This document shows, piece after piece, positions 1-10,994 of a stretch of DNA of 64,000 nucleotides. Where the stretch lies: positions 41,643,645 through 41,707,644 of the forward strand of contig JAULJL010000001.1 of NCBI GenBank assembly GCA_030761205.1, written 5' to 3'. This stretch comes from Fremontodendron californicum. Its lineage: Eukaryota; Streptophyta; Magnoliopsida; Malvales; Malvaceae. Numbering within the stretch: the first letter of the stretch is position 1; every line of letters begins with the position of its first letter. A program made the translations under genes and the position numbers. The notes beneath the pieces are model-generated. The model worked only from the letters and a program-made list of their open reading frames with translations. It did no database searches and was not told where the DNA came from.

Positions 1-1630
1 ACTTTCTTGAATTTCATCATCGGAAAAAATCTTAATTTATTCTTCAATTTTAATTAAGCATTTATTATGGAAAATCAATTTGAGAAAAAGATGTTGAAAA
101 TTAATTATTCTTAAAAAAATAAATTTTTGATTTTTGTTGGTATTGAAATTAATCTCTTAAAATATCCTTCCATTCATTCTGGAGAATTTTTAAGAGAAAT
201 TTCTCACCTAGAAATTTCTCATAAATTAACCATTCGTAATTTTTTTGAATTTCATCATTAGAAAAAATCTCAATTTATTTATTTAAAAATAACTATTCTT
301 CAATTAAATTAATCTAATCTAATAAATTAATAATGTTAAAAATATACAATTATTAATATAAACTAAAATATAAAATATGAAATATAAAATAAAATAAAAT
401 ATAATATAATATAATATAATATACTAATATAATATAATATAATATAATAATAGTTTTCTAAAAATAATAATAGTTTTTTTTTATAAAATATATGGTTAGT
501 AAAATAATAAATAATAATAATAATACTAATATACAAATAATAATAATATAATATAAAACCTGCAAAAAAAAAGAAATAATTAGTAAATAAATAATAAATA
601 CTAAAATAAAAATCAAATAAACAAAAGAAACAAATAAGACAAAATAAATAAGACAAAATAAATAAGACAAAAATAAATAAGACAAAACAAAAAATATATA
701 TATATATGAAGAACAACAAAACGTAAAAAAGCAAAGCAAAAGGAAACAAAAGGAAATGAATGAAAACAGCAGGGGGGCCAGCCCAGGCGCGGGCTGCGCG
801 GTCTGCTGGCCCGAGCCCCTGCTGTCTCTTAAATTTTTTTTTTTTTGTTATGGTTTACCTTTTTTTTCACCAAAAAATCTTTTTTTCTCTCAAATTATTC
901 AAGAACACCAAGAACACCAAACCCAGATTTTTCCAGATTCCAGTGAGATGCTGCTGCCGCTGTCGCCGTCGTCGCCGCTGTCGTCGTCGATGTCGGTGGT
1001 CAAAAAATTCCCGAAAAATCACCAAAAATTCCTTTCGATCTCCTCTTTTCAAATATCAAATTAGTTTTTTCCGAATCTCTCTAGAATTTCCTAGATCTGA
1101 AATTGAAGTTCGAAACTTCACCTCCTCCGATCTACTCCGTCGGTCGTCGAATGGCCACCAACTTTTAGTATGTGTTTCCTCTAATTAAAACACAACTTTT
1201 CTTTCTCAAGAGTTTTTTCGAAACAAATTCTAACTCTCACTTTTGAATTTTCGGATTTTTTTCTCTAAAAAAAATATTTTTTATTTCGAAAAAAAACCTA
1301 TAATTGCTTCTAACTCTCATTGATTTCTGATATTTTCTGATGTGTTTTTGATTGTGGTGCTTGGGTTCTTTTTATAGAGAAGAGATTTAGTTCCACTAGG
1401 ATTAGGAATTTCAATTTAATCTCATTTTTTAGAGTCCCATTTCAATCCAAAGAGGTGGTTTGTTTCAACCAAAACTTATTTTTTTCATTTTTTTATTAAT
1501 TCCGAATTTCTTTTGATTTTTCTTTTAATTTTCGGAATTATCCAAATTTTTTTGATTTTTTTTTGATTTTTTTGTTTGTTTTTTCTTTTAATAATAAAAA
1601 ATTAAACCCGGATAAAATCCGGTGTCTACA
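1..1630 (+). mobile_element. 3' end of a long LTR (probable Ty3-gypsy type), 5' part outside window
   Basis: Extremely AT-rich DNA ending in CCGGTGTCTACA at 1619-1630, a terminus of the form usual for long plant gypsy LTRs; a dispersed repeat of a different kind starts immediately after it. There are two diverged copies of a 'gaatttcatcat' block (about 8-50 and 246-290), short AT tandem repeats (about 400-450), and a 15-bp 'aaataagacaaaata' array (about 630-690). A GC-rich hairpin lies at 768-823 and a (CTG/TCG)n-like tract at 950-1000. No gag or pol is visible. Assignment to an LTR is inference from the terminus and texture; an unrelated repeat is possible. Long frames on both strands here are low-complexity Phe/Tyr/Ile runs and are not genes. 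Confidence 0.45.
768..823. repeat. GC-rich imperfect palindrome (hairpin)
   Basis: AGCAGGGG (768-775) pairs with CCCCTGCT (816-823), and GGCCAGC (776-782) pairs with GCTGGCC (805-811). This gives 15 base pairs with a 4-nt bulge (812-815) and a GC-rich loop (783-804). It is isolated in AT-rich sequence inside the presumed LTR. Its function is unknown. Confidence 0.7.
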
Positions 1631-2660
1631 GTGTCGTGTCCTTGTTTCTTTTTCATGTCGTGTTTTGACACCCTCCCTAAACTCCGTCATCTACAAAATT
1701 TATCTTATAGATATAATACCTTAAACACGATTATGACACATAAAAATTTGAAAATACACGAACACGACATGAATACAGGAATTACAAAATCTAAAATAAC
1801 TTAAATTTTCTCATCAAATTCTCATAAACTCTTCTATTTATCTCCATCATATTTTTTTATTTTTTTTAATATTTAATATTTAATAAAATCACTTAAATTT
1901 AAAAAATAAAATAAAAACAAAAACTTAAATATAAATTTAAAATGATAAAAACAAGATTAAAATTATATATAAAAAAAGAAAGGGACAAAGTGGAAACGTG
2001 TTTAAGGCGTTTTATATTTATATAAATTTTGATGTGCTAATAATTTGTGTTATATAGATTTTGACATGTTCGTGTATTCGTGTCGTGTCTGTATTTCTTT
2101 TTCGTGTCGTGTTTTGACACCCTCCTTAAACTCCGTCATCTACAAAATTTATCTTATAGATATAATACCTTAAACACGATTATGACTCATAAAAAATTAA
2201 AAATACACGAACACGACATGAATATACGAATTACGAAATCTAAATTAAATTTTCTCATCAAATTCTCACAAACTCTTTCATTTATCTCCATCATATTTTT
2301 TTTTATTTTTTTAATATTTAATAAAATAACTTAAATCTAATAAATTTTGATGTGTTAATAATTTGTGTTATATAAATTTTGACATATTCGTGTATTCATA
2401 TTGTGTCCATTTTTTTTCGTGTTATGTCGAGTTTTGACACCCTCCATAAATTCCTCATCTACAAAATTTATCTTATGGATATAATACCTTAAACAAGCAC
2501 GAATAAAACACGAATACACGAATTACAAAATCTAAAATAATTTAAATTTTCTCACCAAATTTCACAAACTCTTTCATTTTTCTACATCACATTTTTTTAA
2601 TATTTAATAAACTAACTTAAATTTAAAAAATTTAAAAAACCAAAATTTAAATATAAATAT
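1631..2660. repeat. Three diverged copies of a 'CGTGTTTTGACACCCTCC' repeat
   Basis: The block around GTTTTGACACCCTCC recurs near 1662, 2111 and 2431 with the same downstream text (CATCTACAAAATTTATCTTA, then AATACCTTAAACA). Copy 1 abuts the LTR end at 1630. A further copy in inverse orientation lies at about 23930-24090. Short frames in the copies are repeats of each other and have no protein homology I recognise. The class is unassigned. Confidence 0.7.
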
Positions 2661-3137
2661 AAATTAAAAAAAAAAGAAGACAAAGTGGAGAGGCCAATTT
2701 GTCCCCTTTATTTAAAAAAAAAAAAGAAAAAAAAGGAAGAGAAGAGTGATGGCGCTATATAAATTTAAATATAAATATAAGTTAAAAAAATAAAGTGGAG
2801 TGGCCGGTCTCTCCACCTTGTCTTCTATATTTGAAAAAAAAAAAAAAGAAAAGGAAAAGAAGAACGACGGGGATAGCTCATTTTTTTTTGAAAATATCTT
2901 AAATTTATATATAGAATATATAGGATTATGGCGGCAGCAGATTGAGGAGCCTCTCCACTTTGTCCCCTTTATTTAAAAAAAAAAAAAAAAAAAAGAAAAG
3001 GAAGAGAAGAGTGACGGGGCTATATAAATTTAAATATAAATTAAAAAAAATGGAGAGCGACGTGGATAGCTCATTTCTCTTGAAAACATCTTAAATTTAT
3101 ATATAGGAGGATATATAGGATTATGGCGGCAGCAGAC
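2660..3137. repeat. Locally duplicated promoter-proximal blocks
   Basis: Two blocks are iterated. The first is CTCCACTTTGTCCCCTTTAT followed by an A-rich tract and 'gaagagtga(t/c)gg' (near 2690, 2810 and 2950). The second is 'atagctcattt...taaatttatatata' ending in TAGGATTATGGCGGCAGCAG (2921-2940 and 3116-3135). The last copy ends about 115 bp before the acyltransferase ATG, so it probably contains that gene's core promoter and transcription start. Confidence 0.7.
3112..3119 (+). promoter_or_regulatory. Candidate TATA box of the BAHD gene
   Basis: TATATAGG at the end of the second promoter duplicate, about 130 bp before the start codon. An equivalent motif exists in the upstream copy near 2917. 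This is position and motif only. Confidence 0.35.
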
Positions 3138-3250
3138 GGAGGAAGCTTTCCAGCAATTCTACAACTAAATAAAGCCAAGCTGTGAATCAAAACTAGAAAA
3201 GAGGTAACCAAGCAAATAGATTTACCACTTTCCCTTGAGCAAGAAAAAAA

Positions 3251-4615
3251 ATGAATCCATCAACAGTTCGATGCATCTCAGAATGCTTTGTTAGACCACA
3301 TCATGTTTCTGAAGAATCAAAACAGCCCTTCTATCTGACAACATGGGATTTAGCCATGCTTTCTCTTCAGTATATCCAAAAGGGTCTTCTCTATGCCAAA
3401 CCTCCGCCACAGGATTGTGAAGAAGACTTGATCAAGCATGTCTTGGAGAGGCTCAAGAAATCCCTCTCCCTCACCCTTGTTCATTTCTATCCCCTGGCAG
3501 GTCGCCTTGCAACCAGAAGAGAAGAAAACCCATCTTCTTATCTTGTCTTTGTTGATTGCAACAACAGCCCTGGAGCCAAATTCATCCACGCAGCTGTTGA
3601 CATGTCGGTATCCGACATTATTTCCCCAACTTATGTGCCGTTGGTTGTTCAATCGTTCTTCGACCATGACAGAGCAATCAACCATGATGGTCATACCAGG
3701 CCTTTGCTATCTATTCAGGTCACAGAGCTGGTAGATGGGTTATTCATAGGGTGTTCTATGAATCATGCTATTGGGGATGGATCCTCTTTCTGGCATTTCT
3801 TCAACACATTATCCGAAATATTTCAAGCAGAGGGAGATAATATAAAAATCTCACGCCCCCCTTTGCTCGAGAGGTGGTTTCCAGAGGGTCATGGCCCATT
3901 ACTTAACCTTCCTTTCACTCCCCAGGATGAGTTTATCAGCAGATTTGAAGCACCCCAACTTTTAGAGAGAATATTCCACTTCTCTGCAGAGTCCATAGCG
4001 AAACTCAAAGAAAGGGCTAATTCAGAATATAAAAGTAAAACCAGCAAAATCTCCTCCTTCCAGTCTTTATCAGCGTTTGTCTGGAGGTCCATAACAAAGG
4101 CACGCCGTTTTCCAAGTGACTTGGTTATTGGCTGCAGGCTGGCTATAAACAACAGGTCAAGACTGGAACCACCCTTGTCCACAGATTACTTTGGAAACTT
4201 AGTTCAAACCGTGAGAGCAGTGACCACAGCTGGTCAACTGCTTGAACAGAATCTGGGATGGGCTGCTTGGCAATTGCACCAAGCTGTGGCTAACCACACA
4301 GACAAATCAGTGCGTGGTTTTGTCAATGATTGGCTTCGTTCACCTTTCATTTACCAGATTGCTCAGCTTTTTGATCCACAAGGTGTAATGATGGGAAGCT
4401 CACCAAGGTTCAACAAGTATGGAAATGAGTTTGGGTTGGGGAAAGCAATAACACTTCGAAGTGGAAATGCTCATAAGTTTGATGGGAAAGTTTCCTCATA
4501 TCCAGGACGGGAAGGTGGAGGAAGTATAGACTTGGAGGTTTGCCTTCCAGTTCATTCAATGAATGCTCTTGAATCGGATGAGGAGTTCATGGCTGCTGTT
4601 TCTTCCTCCATTTAA
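3251..4615 (+). CDS. BAHD (HXXXD-type) acyltransferase, At5g67150/At3g50280-like
   Basis: An intronless gene for 454 residues, the normal BAHD length. BAHD enzymes move an acyl group from a CoA thioester to an alcohol or amine in the cytosol. The catalytic motif is His172-Ala-Ile-Gly-Asp176, followed by Gly-Ser-Ser-Phe-Trp. The C-terminal DFGWG structural motif is changed to Glu-Phe-Gly-Leu-Gly at 393-397, as in the poorly characterised clade called 'uncharacterized acetyltransferase At3g50280-like', which also includes Arabidopsis EPS1. The N-terminal text (SECFVRPHHVSEESKQPFYL) is typical of that clade. The start follows an A-rich leader (AAAAAAAATGAAT) and no upstream in-frame ATG competes. 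The substrate cannot be read from sequence. A polyadenylation-like AATAAG lies near 4725. The promoter is built of local duplications. Confidence 0.93.
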   Translation: MNPSTVRCISECFVRPHHVSEESKQPFYLTTWDLAMLSLQYIQKGLLYAKPPPQDCEEDLIKHVLERLKKSLSLTLVHFYPLAGRLATRREENPSSYLVFVDCNNSPGAKFIHAAVDMSVSDIISPTYVPLVVQSFFDHDRAINHDGHTRPLLSIQVTELVDGLFIGCSMNHAIGDGSSFWHFFNTLSEIFQAEGDNIKISRPPLLERWFPEGHGPLLNLPFTPQDEFISRFEAPQLLERIFHFSAESIAKLKERANSEYKSKTSKISSFQSLSAFVWRSITKARRFPSDLVIGCRLAINNRSRLEPPLSTDYFGNLVQTVRAVTTAGQLLEQNLGWAAWQLHQAVANHTDKSVRGFVNDWLRSPFIYQIAQLFDPQGVMMGSSPRFNKYGNEFGLGKAITLRSGNAHKFDGKVSSYPGREGGGSIDLEVCLPVHSMNALESDEEFMAAVSSSI

Positions 4616-5186
4616 AGCTTTAATTTTGATGTTGTCCCCTGCACTGCATTTCATGAGGCTTACCTACTACTAGCATTAATTTTGTTTTCTTTTATCTGTT
4701 TGTAAGCCTTGTCTACAATTTCACTAATAAGAAGACAAAAGAGTGGGGTGGAATTGTTTCTGATAAAAAAAGATTAAATTTTCTTCAGTATGTGCTTAAT
4801 TTTTTTTCCCTATTAATTCATTAGAAGGAGAAAGAACTTTTCTTTGGTTGAATGTTGACTAACCGATTGCAGTCTAGGAATACCCGAATAAGGGCCGGTT
4901 GCAGCTTAGAAATAAAAAAAAATTATAGATGTTGAGATTCGAATTTAAAATTTATTAGATGTCATTTTTTTTTAAAGAGGATAAAGATTATAATTCCAAC
5001 ACATCAACTATATGGTTGATTCTATCCAAGATTTTAATACCGTTTGGTAATTGGGAAATCAAACACAAAGTTCCACATGCTTTGGTAAACCGAAAAAAAA
5101 GAAAGGTTGCCCTGCCCTGTCACTAAAGATAGAATGAAGTTGTAGACTGTTTTAATTTTCGTTCCAAAATGAATTTCAGACGTTTT
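4616..5186. other. 3' flank of BAHD gene; no gene seen
   Basis: Contains the presumed 3'UTR to about 4760. A dispersed segment at about 4920-4990 (AGATTCGAATTTAAAATTTA, then TTAGATGTCA) recurs in inverse orientation near 50170-50260 and 54115-54210. Confidence 0.5.
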
Positions 5187-5492
5187 GGCGCTAGTTTACC
5201 ATTGTTAAAAAGTGTGGTTTAAAATTTTTTAAGTGTTTATCATTATTGTGAAGAAGTATTGTGGAGAATTAAAATATCAAAACTATATGTTTAAAATAAT
5301 AAAAGTGTAGAGATGTGAGGATAATAAAATCATTTTATTCAAAAGACAGCTTTTAAAGCCCGAAAGCTATATTTTTTGGCTTTTCAAACCATAGTTTCAA
5401 GCAAAATTTTTTTTATCTGTTTAGAATTGCGTTTAGGTGAAAAATAATTTTTGACCTCAAAAATTATATCATAAACAATGCTAAACAAGGCC
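5187..5492 (+). mobile_element. MITE, family A copy 1
   Basis: Ends are inverted: GGCGCTAGTTTACCATTGTT at 5187 and the complement of GGCCTTGTTTAGCATTGTT at the right end. The interior shares GTGTAGAGATGTGAGGATAA with the copy at 47399-47789. There is no coding capacity and no clear target duplication, so the superfamily is unassigned. Confidence 0.7.
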
Positions 5493-6290
5493 TAAATTTA
5501 TTTGTCCCATAGTGCTAATTATTACTCACTAATTAACCAAACTATGAAACAGAGTAAGCACCAGTCTTTTCATTCAATTAGCCACTAGCTTTGTTAGAAA
5601 CGCAATTGACTGAATGCTCAACCTCTAAAATTTATTTCCATTTCCAAATTCACCACTTCTCAACTTTTCATTATCATAAAAACTTTAAAATGACAATACA
5701 TAAAATGGACCGACACTTTTCACTGTTTCAAATCATTATTAAAAAATTTTATATTCATCTTATTAAACATCTAATTTAAAGTCAACTGATAATAAATGAA
5801 ATAATTTAAAATTTAACAAATATGAGATAATACTACTTAACAAATTTCATTATATATAAAGAAAAAAAAAAACTTACTTCATGTTCAACTCGAAATATAT
5901 AACAGAAAAAAAAAATAGAACAAAATATAAACTCTACTATGTGACAAAGTAACAGTAAAAAGTAATATGCAAGAATAGAAACAATTTAAACTCTAATACT
6001 ATGTTAAATCTAGATTATTACTAATTTATGAGAAAATCATATCTTAATTATATCGGCATAATATCTAATTGCAATCACAATCCCTAATATAATCTCTTTT
6101 ATTACAATCCGTAATATCTCTCTAAATATAACTTATTACATTTATTACATTAACACAATCTAAAATTAATTAAAAAGAATTCTCTATTTTGATCAAAGGT
6201 ATAATTAATTAAAATGATTGAACTACGGGTTGAGAGTTAGGAATTAGGACCATGTTCAACAAACAAACAAAAAAAATGATTTATCATAAA
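5493..6290. other. AT-rich intergenic DNA
   Basis: No gene, RNA or clear repeat is recognised. The short frames are low complexity. Confidence 0.4.
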
Positions 6291-7122
6291 GGACTTACCT
6301 GGCTCCCGGCGGCGATTGTTTGCTTCTGAATTTGTTATGGAGTTTATAATTGAAGTTTGCGGCGTGGGCTAATGCGGCTCGGCCTTGTAAGCGTCGGCCA
6401 TCACCGAAAATTACATACGAATTTAAAATTAAAAAAAAAAAAAAAGATTTTTCCCGGATATCGGACAGTTCAGACATTTGCTCCCCACATTCGAAGCAAA
6501 GTGTTTCTTTTGTCTTTCCTAGTATAGTATGTGCGTGGTACCACTTTATACTCGCTTTATCTTTCAGCCACGTGTTCACTTTCCGAATCTATCAGCTCTT
6601 GCGGCGAGTAGAGCTGAGTCGAAAACTATCGCTAGTTCGCTACCCCCTCTTGTTGTGGAAAAGCCCAGGAGTTTTGATTAAAATATTTCTCTGTATTACC
6701 AATTTTTCGTACTACCTGACAAAACACAATGTTATTCAACTGCCAGCGAAGCAAACAACTCGGATCTAACGGCTGACATGTTAGAAATCATTGGGTTTTC
6801 AACAAACAAAAGTCACGGTAGTTTCTTCCCTAGATTCCGTTTCTGATCAATCGAAGTCTCAGTCCAACTCTTTCCGCCGTCACCGAGTTCACGCATGATA
6901 GCCAATGAAATCCCTCCACGTCACTAAAACCCAAGCAAATCAAACCCCAAGCTTAAGGGTTACGCTTTCGTTTTTTTCCCTTAAAAAACCCAAAACCCAA
7001 AACCCCAACCAAATCAAATTCCTTTTTCTGTAAAATCGAATCAGGAAATTCCCTCAAAAAAGAAAAAAACCTAGAAAAAAATTATTTCTTTTCCTGATTC
7101 GACAGAGAAAAAAATTCCCAAA
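6291..7122 (+). promoter_or_regulatory. Upstream region and 5'UTR of the NAC gene
   Basis: Less AT-rich than its surroundings. It holds an ACGT-core G-box-like site (CCACGTGTTC near 6569) and CCACGTCAC near 6917, bZIP/bHLH-type elements often seen in stress-responsive promoters. The stretch from about 6840 to 7122 is probably the 5'UTR. The frames on both strands (for example 6350-6769) have no recognisable homology. Confidence 0.4.
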
Positions 7123-9358
7123 ATGTTCAACAATCAAGATTCGATTCTTCCATTGATAGAAATAGGAGGAGGAGATTCATCCAGGACGAGGTCGTTATAT
7201 CATCTTCCACCAGGTTGCCGATTTTACCCTTCCGACGAGGAGCTTCTTAACCACTATCTCACCGGGAAAAATAGCTCCGTCGCCGCCGATCGCGCTGATG
7301 TGTACGGCTACGATTTGATCGGGGAGCTTAATTTGTACGATTACGAGCCGTCTGATTTGCCGGAGGGCGCGTGCTTTGTGCACGGATATCGGGGGAGGAA
7401 AAGGCACTGGTTTTGCTATACGGAGAGTAAAGGAGGGAGGAGGAGAAGGGCAAAGGGAGGGTTTTGGATGAAAATAGGAAAAATTAGGGATGTTTTTGAT
7501 GGAGGAAATGTAGTGTTGGGGACTAGAACTAAATTTGTATTTTATGAGGTTAATTCAGTTAAGGCAGCAGCATTTAGGACTCCTTGGATTATGTACGAAT
7601 ATGCCCTCCTTCACCATCCCAAGGTAATTTTTTTTTTTTTTTTTTTTTTTAAGGTTTTATGAGGTAATATTTTGGGGAATTGCTTGTTGTTACTGATGTT
7701 TGGTAGGTAGTGATAATTGGTACTGACAATTTTTGTATCTATTGCAGATTTAATTGTGTCCTCTCCAGTCTCCAACAAAACCATCTTTTTTAGCTTGTTT
7801 TTAATGTTCTAAAACCCCCATACCCTTTTTTTATGCTTATAAATTGACTGTGAATCTTTTCACTAGATATTTTCTGGAGCCAAAAGGATTTTCAAAACTA
7901 ACTTGAATTTTTCCAAAATTTCAGTGGGTTAATTGTGTCCCTACTTGTTTGTATGTTGCTATGCATGATTTTTGAAAGGATGTATTTGTTGTTTCTCTAA
8001 AATGCTTTAGATGATGCATCATTGTAATGAACATAATTTTGGTTTTGTGTTCAGTTGGTAAGGCAAATAGATGCAAATGGAGTTTTTCTGAAAAGCCACA
8101 TGAAGTTATTTGGTTGTTGTTTTTACTCTGTCAATGGAGAAAGTTTTACCCGTTTAAATTAGAGTATTCTGAGTTCTCTGTAAAGCAAATTTCTGTCCAA
8201 GTATTGTAGTGAAATCTTAGAAAGTTCCGACTTTTATGTGCCTAGTCTTTCAAAAACATGAACTTGTTGTAATTAATTATGCTTGTTTGTGAGATACATT
8301 ATGCCAAACATGTGAACTTATGTTTAGATCGGTTTCAAGGGTGGGGGAGGGTCAGGGATTGTTACTTCCATGAAAGTGATGTCTCTACCTTCTGCAGGCT
8401 TCTTTTGTGCTATGCCGAGTATTTGTCAAATCTCATGCTGGAAATAGTGTATCCGAGAATGTTTTAAGTTGTTGTGCAGAAGAAAGTGTTTCAGCTCTAC
8501 ATCACATTGGTATTCAGCACGATATATCTCTTACACCTAACATTCGTGAAGCTGAAATTAATGGTGATGACTTCACCAAAGAGCTAGATGATCAAATAGC
8601 AACTAAACCTGTTTCTGTTTCCAGTTTTGAGTTTCCTTCAGGCATCCCACCAGACCTGCCCAATGATCTGGTAACATGTTTTGATCATATTTTATTGTCA
8701 TGGAAGTTGTATTACTGCCATTTTCTTTTTTCATTTTGTAGATCATTTAATTTGTGCTACCAAACATGGCTTTTGCAATAGTTTTTCTTTTTCTAACAAA
8801 TTATGCATGTATTACAAATCTCAATTGCATATCCTATAACTTCAATTTGGTTATGCATGTATAGATAAGCCCTCAGTTCTTTTGATTAAAAGATGTTGCA
8901 AAACTTTTGTATGCTTTCAGTATTTTCAATCTGTCTTGCTGACCGTAATAGGTATTCAGGATTATGAAGTAATTGTTCTTGCTAAAACGTTTGTGTTGCT
9001 GTTTTTGATGTCATGGTTGAGCATTAAAAGAAAAATGGATGTTTTTTTTTTTTTGTTGAAAGAATTAAAAAGGAGGTTAAACCCAATCTTTTGAGTTTCT
9101 CACAAATTACAAACCAGATAACCCATGTTTTGCCCATATTTGCTTGTTCTGCATCTCTAGTGAAATTTTCACTTTTCTGAACTCCTTAAGTGTTAAGCTT
9201 GTTGAAACTTTTATTAGATGATGCGGTCTTTCCTTAAATTGAACAAGTTTTTCTGCGTCATGGCTGTTATGCAGGTGCAGTCTCGGCTAACCACCAATGA
9301 GTTACTACTGTCAATTGTAGAAGAAGATTTCATAGAGTTGGAAGATCTTGGGCGATGA
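7123..9358 (+). CDS. NAC domain transcription factor (3 exons)
   Basis: Exons are 7123-7623, 8398-8670 and 9275-9358. All introns are GT-AG and in phase 0, giving 285 residues. The NAC DNA-binding domain runs from about residue 27 to 178: subdomain A (LPPGCRFYPSDEELLNHYL), C/D (GYRGRKRHWFCY, then GGFWMKIGK), and E split by intron 1 (WIMYEYALLHHPK, then ASFVLCRVF). The protein should be a nuclear plant-specific DNA-binding regulator. The C-terminal tail of about 105 residues is short, acidic at its end (IVEEDFIELEDLG), and has no transmembrane segment. Intron 1 starts AAG|GTAATT followed by a long T-run. Intron positions inside the NAC domain fit the family. I cannot assign a named orthologue. 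The exon 3 acceptor (GCAG before GTGCAG) was chosen because it keeps the frame to TGA; an alternative acceptor 6 nt downstream would remove two residues. Confidence 0.88.
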
Positions 9359-10652
9359 TTGTCCATGATACACCATAAAGCAAATAGGAGCAGTTACCTT
9401 ATCTTAGGTTTAACTGTTTAAGTACTTAGAAATAGCAAGAGAATGATTTATATATTCAAGAACCTAATAGGAGACAATAAATTTTCACATCTGAATAGAG
9501 AGAAATGTAATGGCAGGATAGCTCACCTTTATAAGGTCAATTCTCATTCCTCTTTTGCAGTAAGTCTTTGGACCGATAACATCCATGAAAGTTTTATTAA
9601 ATTTTTCTTTTGGTTCACCATGCAGGCTTGCACTCATGTGCCTAATATCAGGAATTTTGCTTCAGAAGAATTTCAGTTATGAAGAAGCTATGCTTCAAAA
9701 GAATCAAGTTATTAGGAATTTTCCCTTCAGAATAATAAAGTGATCAGGAATGTTTCTTTCAGAAGAATTAAGTATGTGGTACGTTCGACAGTCCGATAAA
9801 TTTCAATCTCAGGTGGTTCACCTGTTCCTCTGATGATGATGGGTTGACAAATTTTTTACACTCGCGTCTCAAATGCCTTCACTTGGCAACGTTTTTATTC
9901 CCCCAGCTTGTTTATAGTGTGTTTCTGAACTTTCTCATTGCAGATGTGCACAAAACTGTATAAAGAATGCAGATTTCCTTTCACATTTTTAAGGCCTCCC
10001 CTTCGGAAAGCCTTTGTTTCTTTAAGCCTGTTTGTAATCTACTTTGAACTCATTGCTGTGGTAGGATAAAATAACTAGACTATTGGATCTAAAATAAATT
10101 AGGATGAAACTGTGTTTGAATTGTATGTTTACTGTTCTTTCTTTGCCTGCTTGGGAGCTTTGAGAAAATGCTGCTGCTATTATCTCGAATCGATGACAGA
10201 CAGGGCTGTCATGTCGTCTTTGGTGTTGGGCTGTTTGGTTAAATCTGTATGAAGCTGCAGCCTTGCATTGATCGTAGGTAGGGAAAACTTGCAGCTGCTT
10301 GGTTTAACAGAAAATTTCATTCTCTATTTCTTGAAAATGCATTTGGTGAGTAATAATTCAAAACTATTTTCAGAAAAAAGAAAACATTGAAAATTCGATT
10401 GGGAAGTAGTGCTTTCTGACTATGACAAATAGTTAAAGTGATCAATAAAATGAAGGAACTTGGGTGATGTTTTAAAGTGAAGTTCGTCAAACATCTTTAT
10501 CACTTGATTAGATAAAAACAAAAAATCCCATTAAATAGATAATGACTTGGTCAGTCTACAAAAATTCAACTTACATAGTATATAAATATATATATTTATA
10601 TATATAGTAGTAATAAAGGTCGAATAAATTATGCATATAGAAACAAATTTTA
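9359..10652. other. 3' flank of NAC gene; no gene seen
   Basis: The first several hundred bases probably include 3'UTR. There are weak local repeats of 'caggaat/agaagaattt' near 9650-9770. Nothing else is recognised. Confidence 0.4.
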
Positions 10653-10994
10653 GGCCTGTTTAGCATTGAAGTGAACACGGTTTTTTAAGTTAAAAATTGC
10701 GTTTTATCATAATTGCAATATTCAACTGATAAAAAAAATATATTTTTGCTGTTAAAATTATAATTTGACGATTCAAATCAAGAAGCCAAAAAATGATATT
10801 TCTGCGATTTGATATAAAATAATTTTATTATTTTCAAATTTTTATTATTTTATATATATATATATTTGACATTTCAATTTAATATAATATTTTTTTTTTC
10901 ATAATAATAACAAACGCTTAAAAAAAATTTAAACCACACTTCAAATACATATTTTTCAATCCAATTTTTTTCGTACAATATTATTTAACTAACC
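10653..10994 (-). mobile_element. MITE, family A copy 2 (inverse orientation)
   Basis: Starts GGCCTGTTTAGCATTG. Its right part is the reverse complement of the left ends of the copies at 5187 and 47399 (shared 'aaaccacactt', 'tttttcaatccaa', 'ttatttaactaaccc'). It contains an (AT)n stretch near 10850. Non-coding. Confidence 0.6.

Noticed and set aside
363..749. 128-codon minus-strand frame rich in Phe, Tyr, Ile and Leu
   Set aside because: It is the complement of AT-repeat DNA; no domain, no codon regularity, and an overlapping frame has the same texture.
6295..6769. Overlapping frames on both strands upstream of the NAC gene
   Set aside because: No recognised domain; the region is better explained as promoter.
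6960..7020. Telomere-like AACCCTAA repeat
   Set aside because: The text is irregular 'aaacccaaaacccc', not TTTAGGG units.
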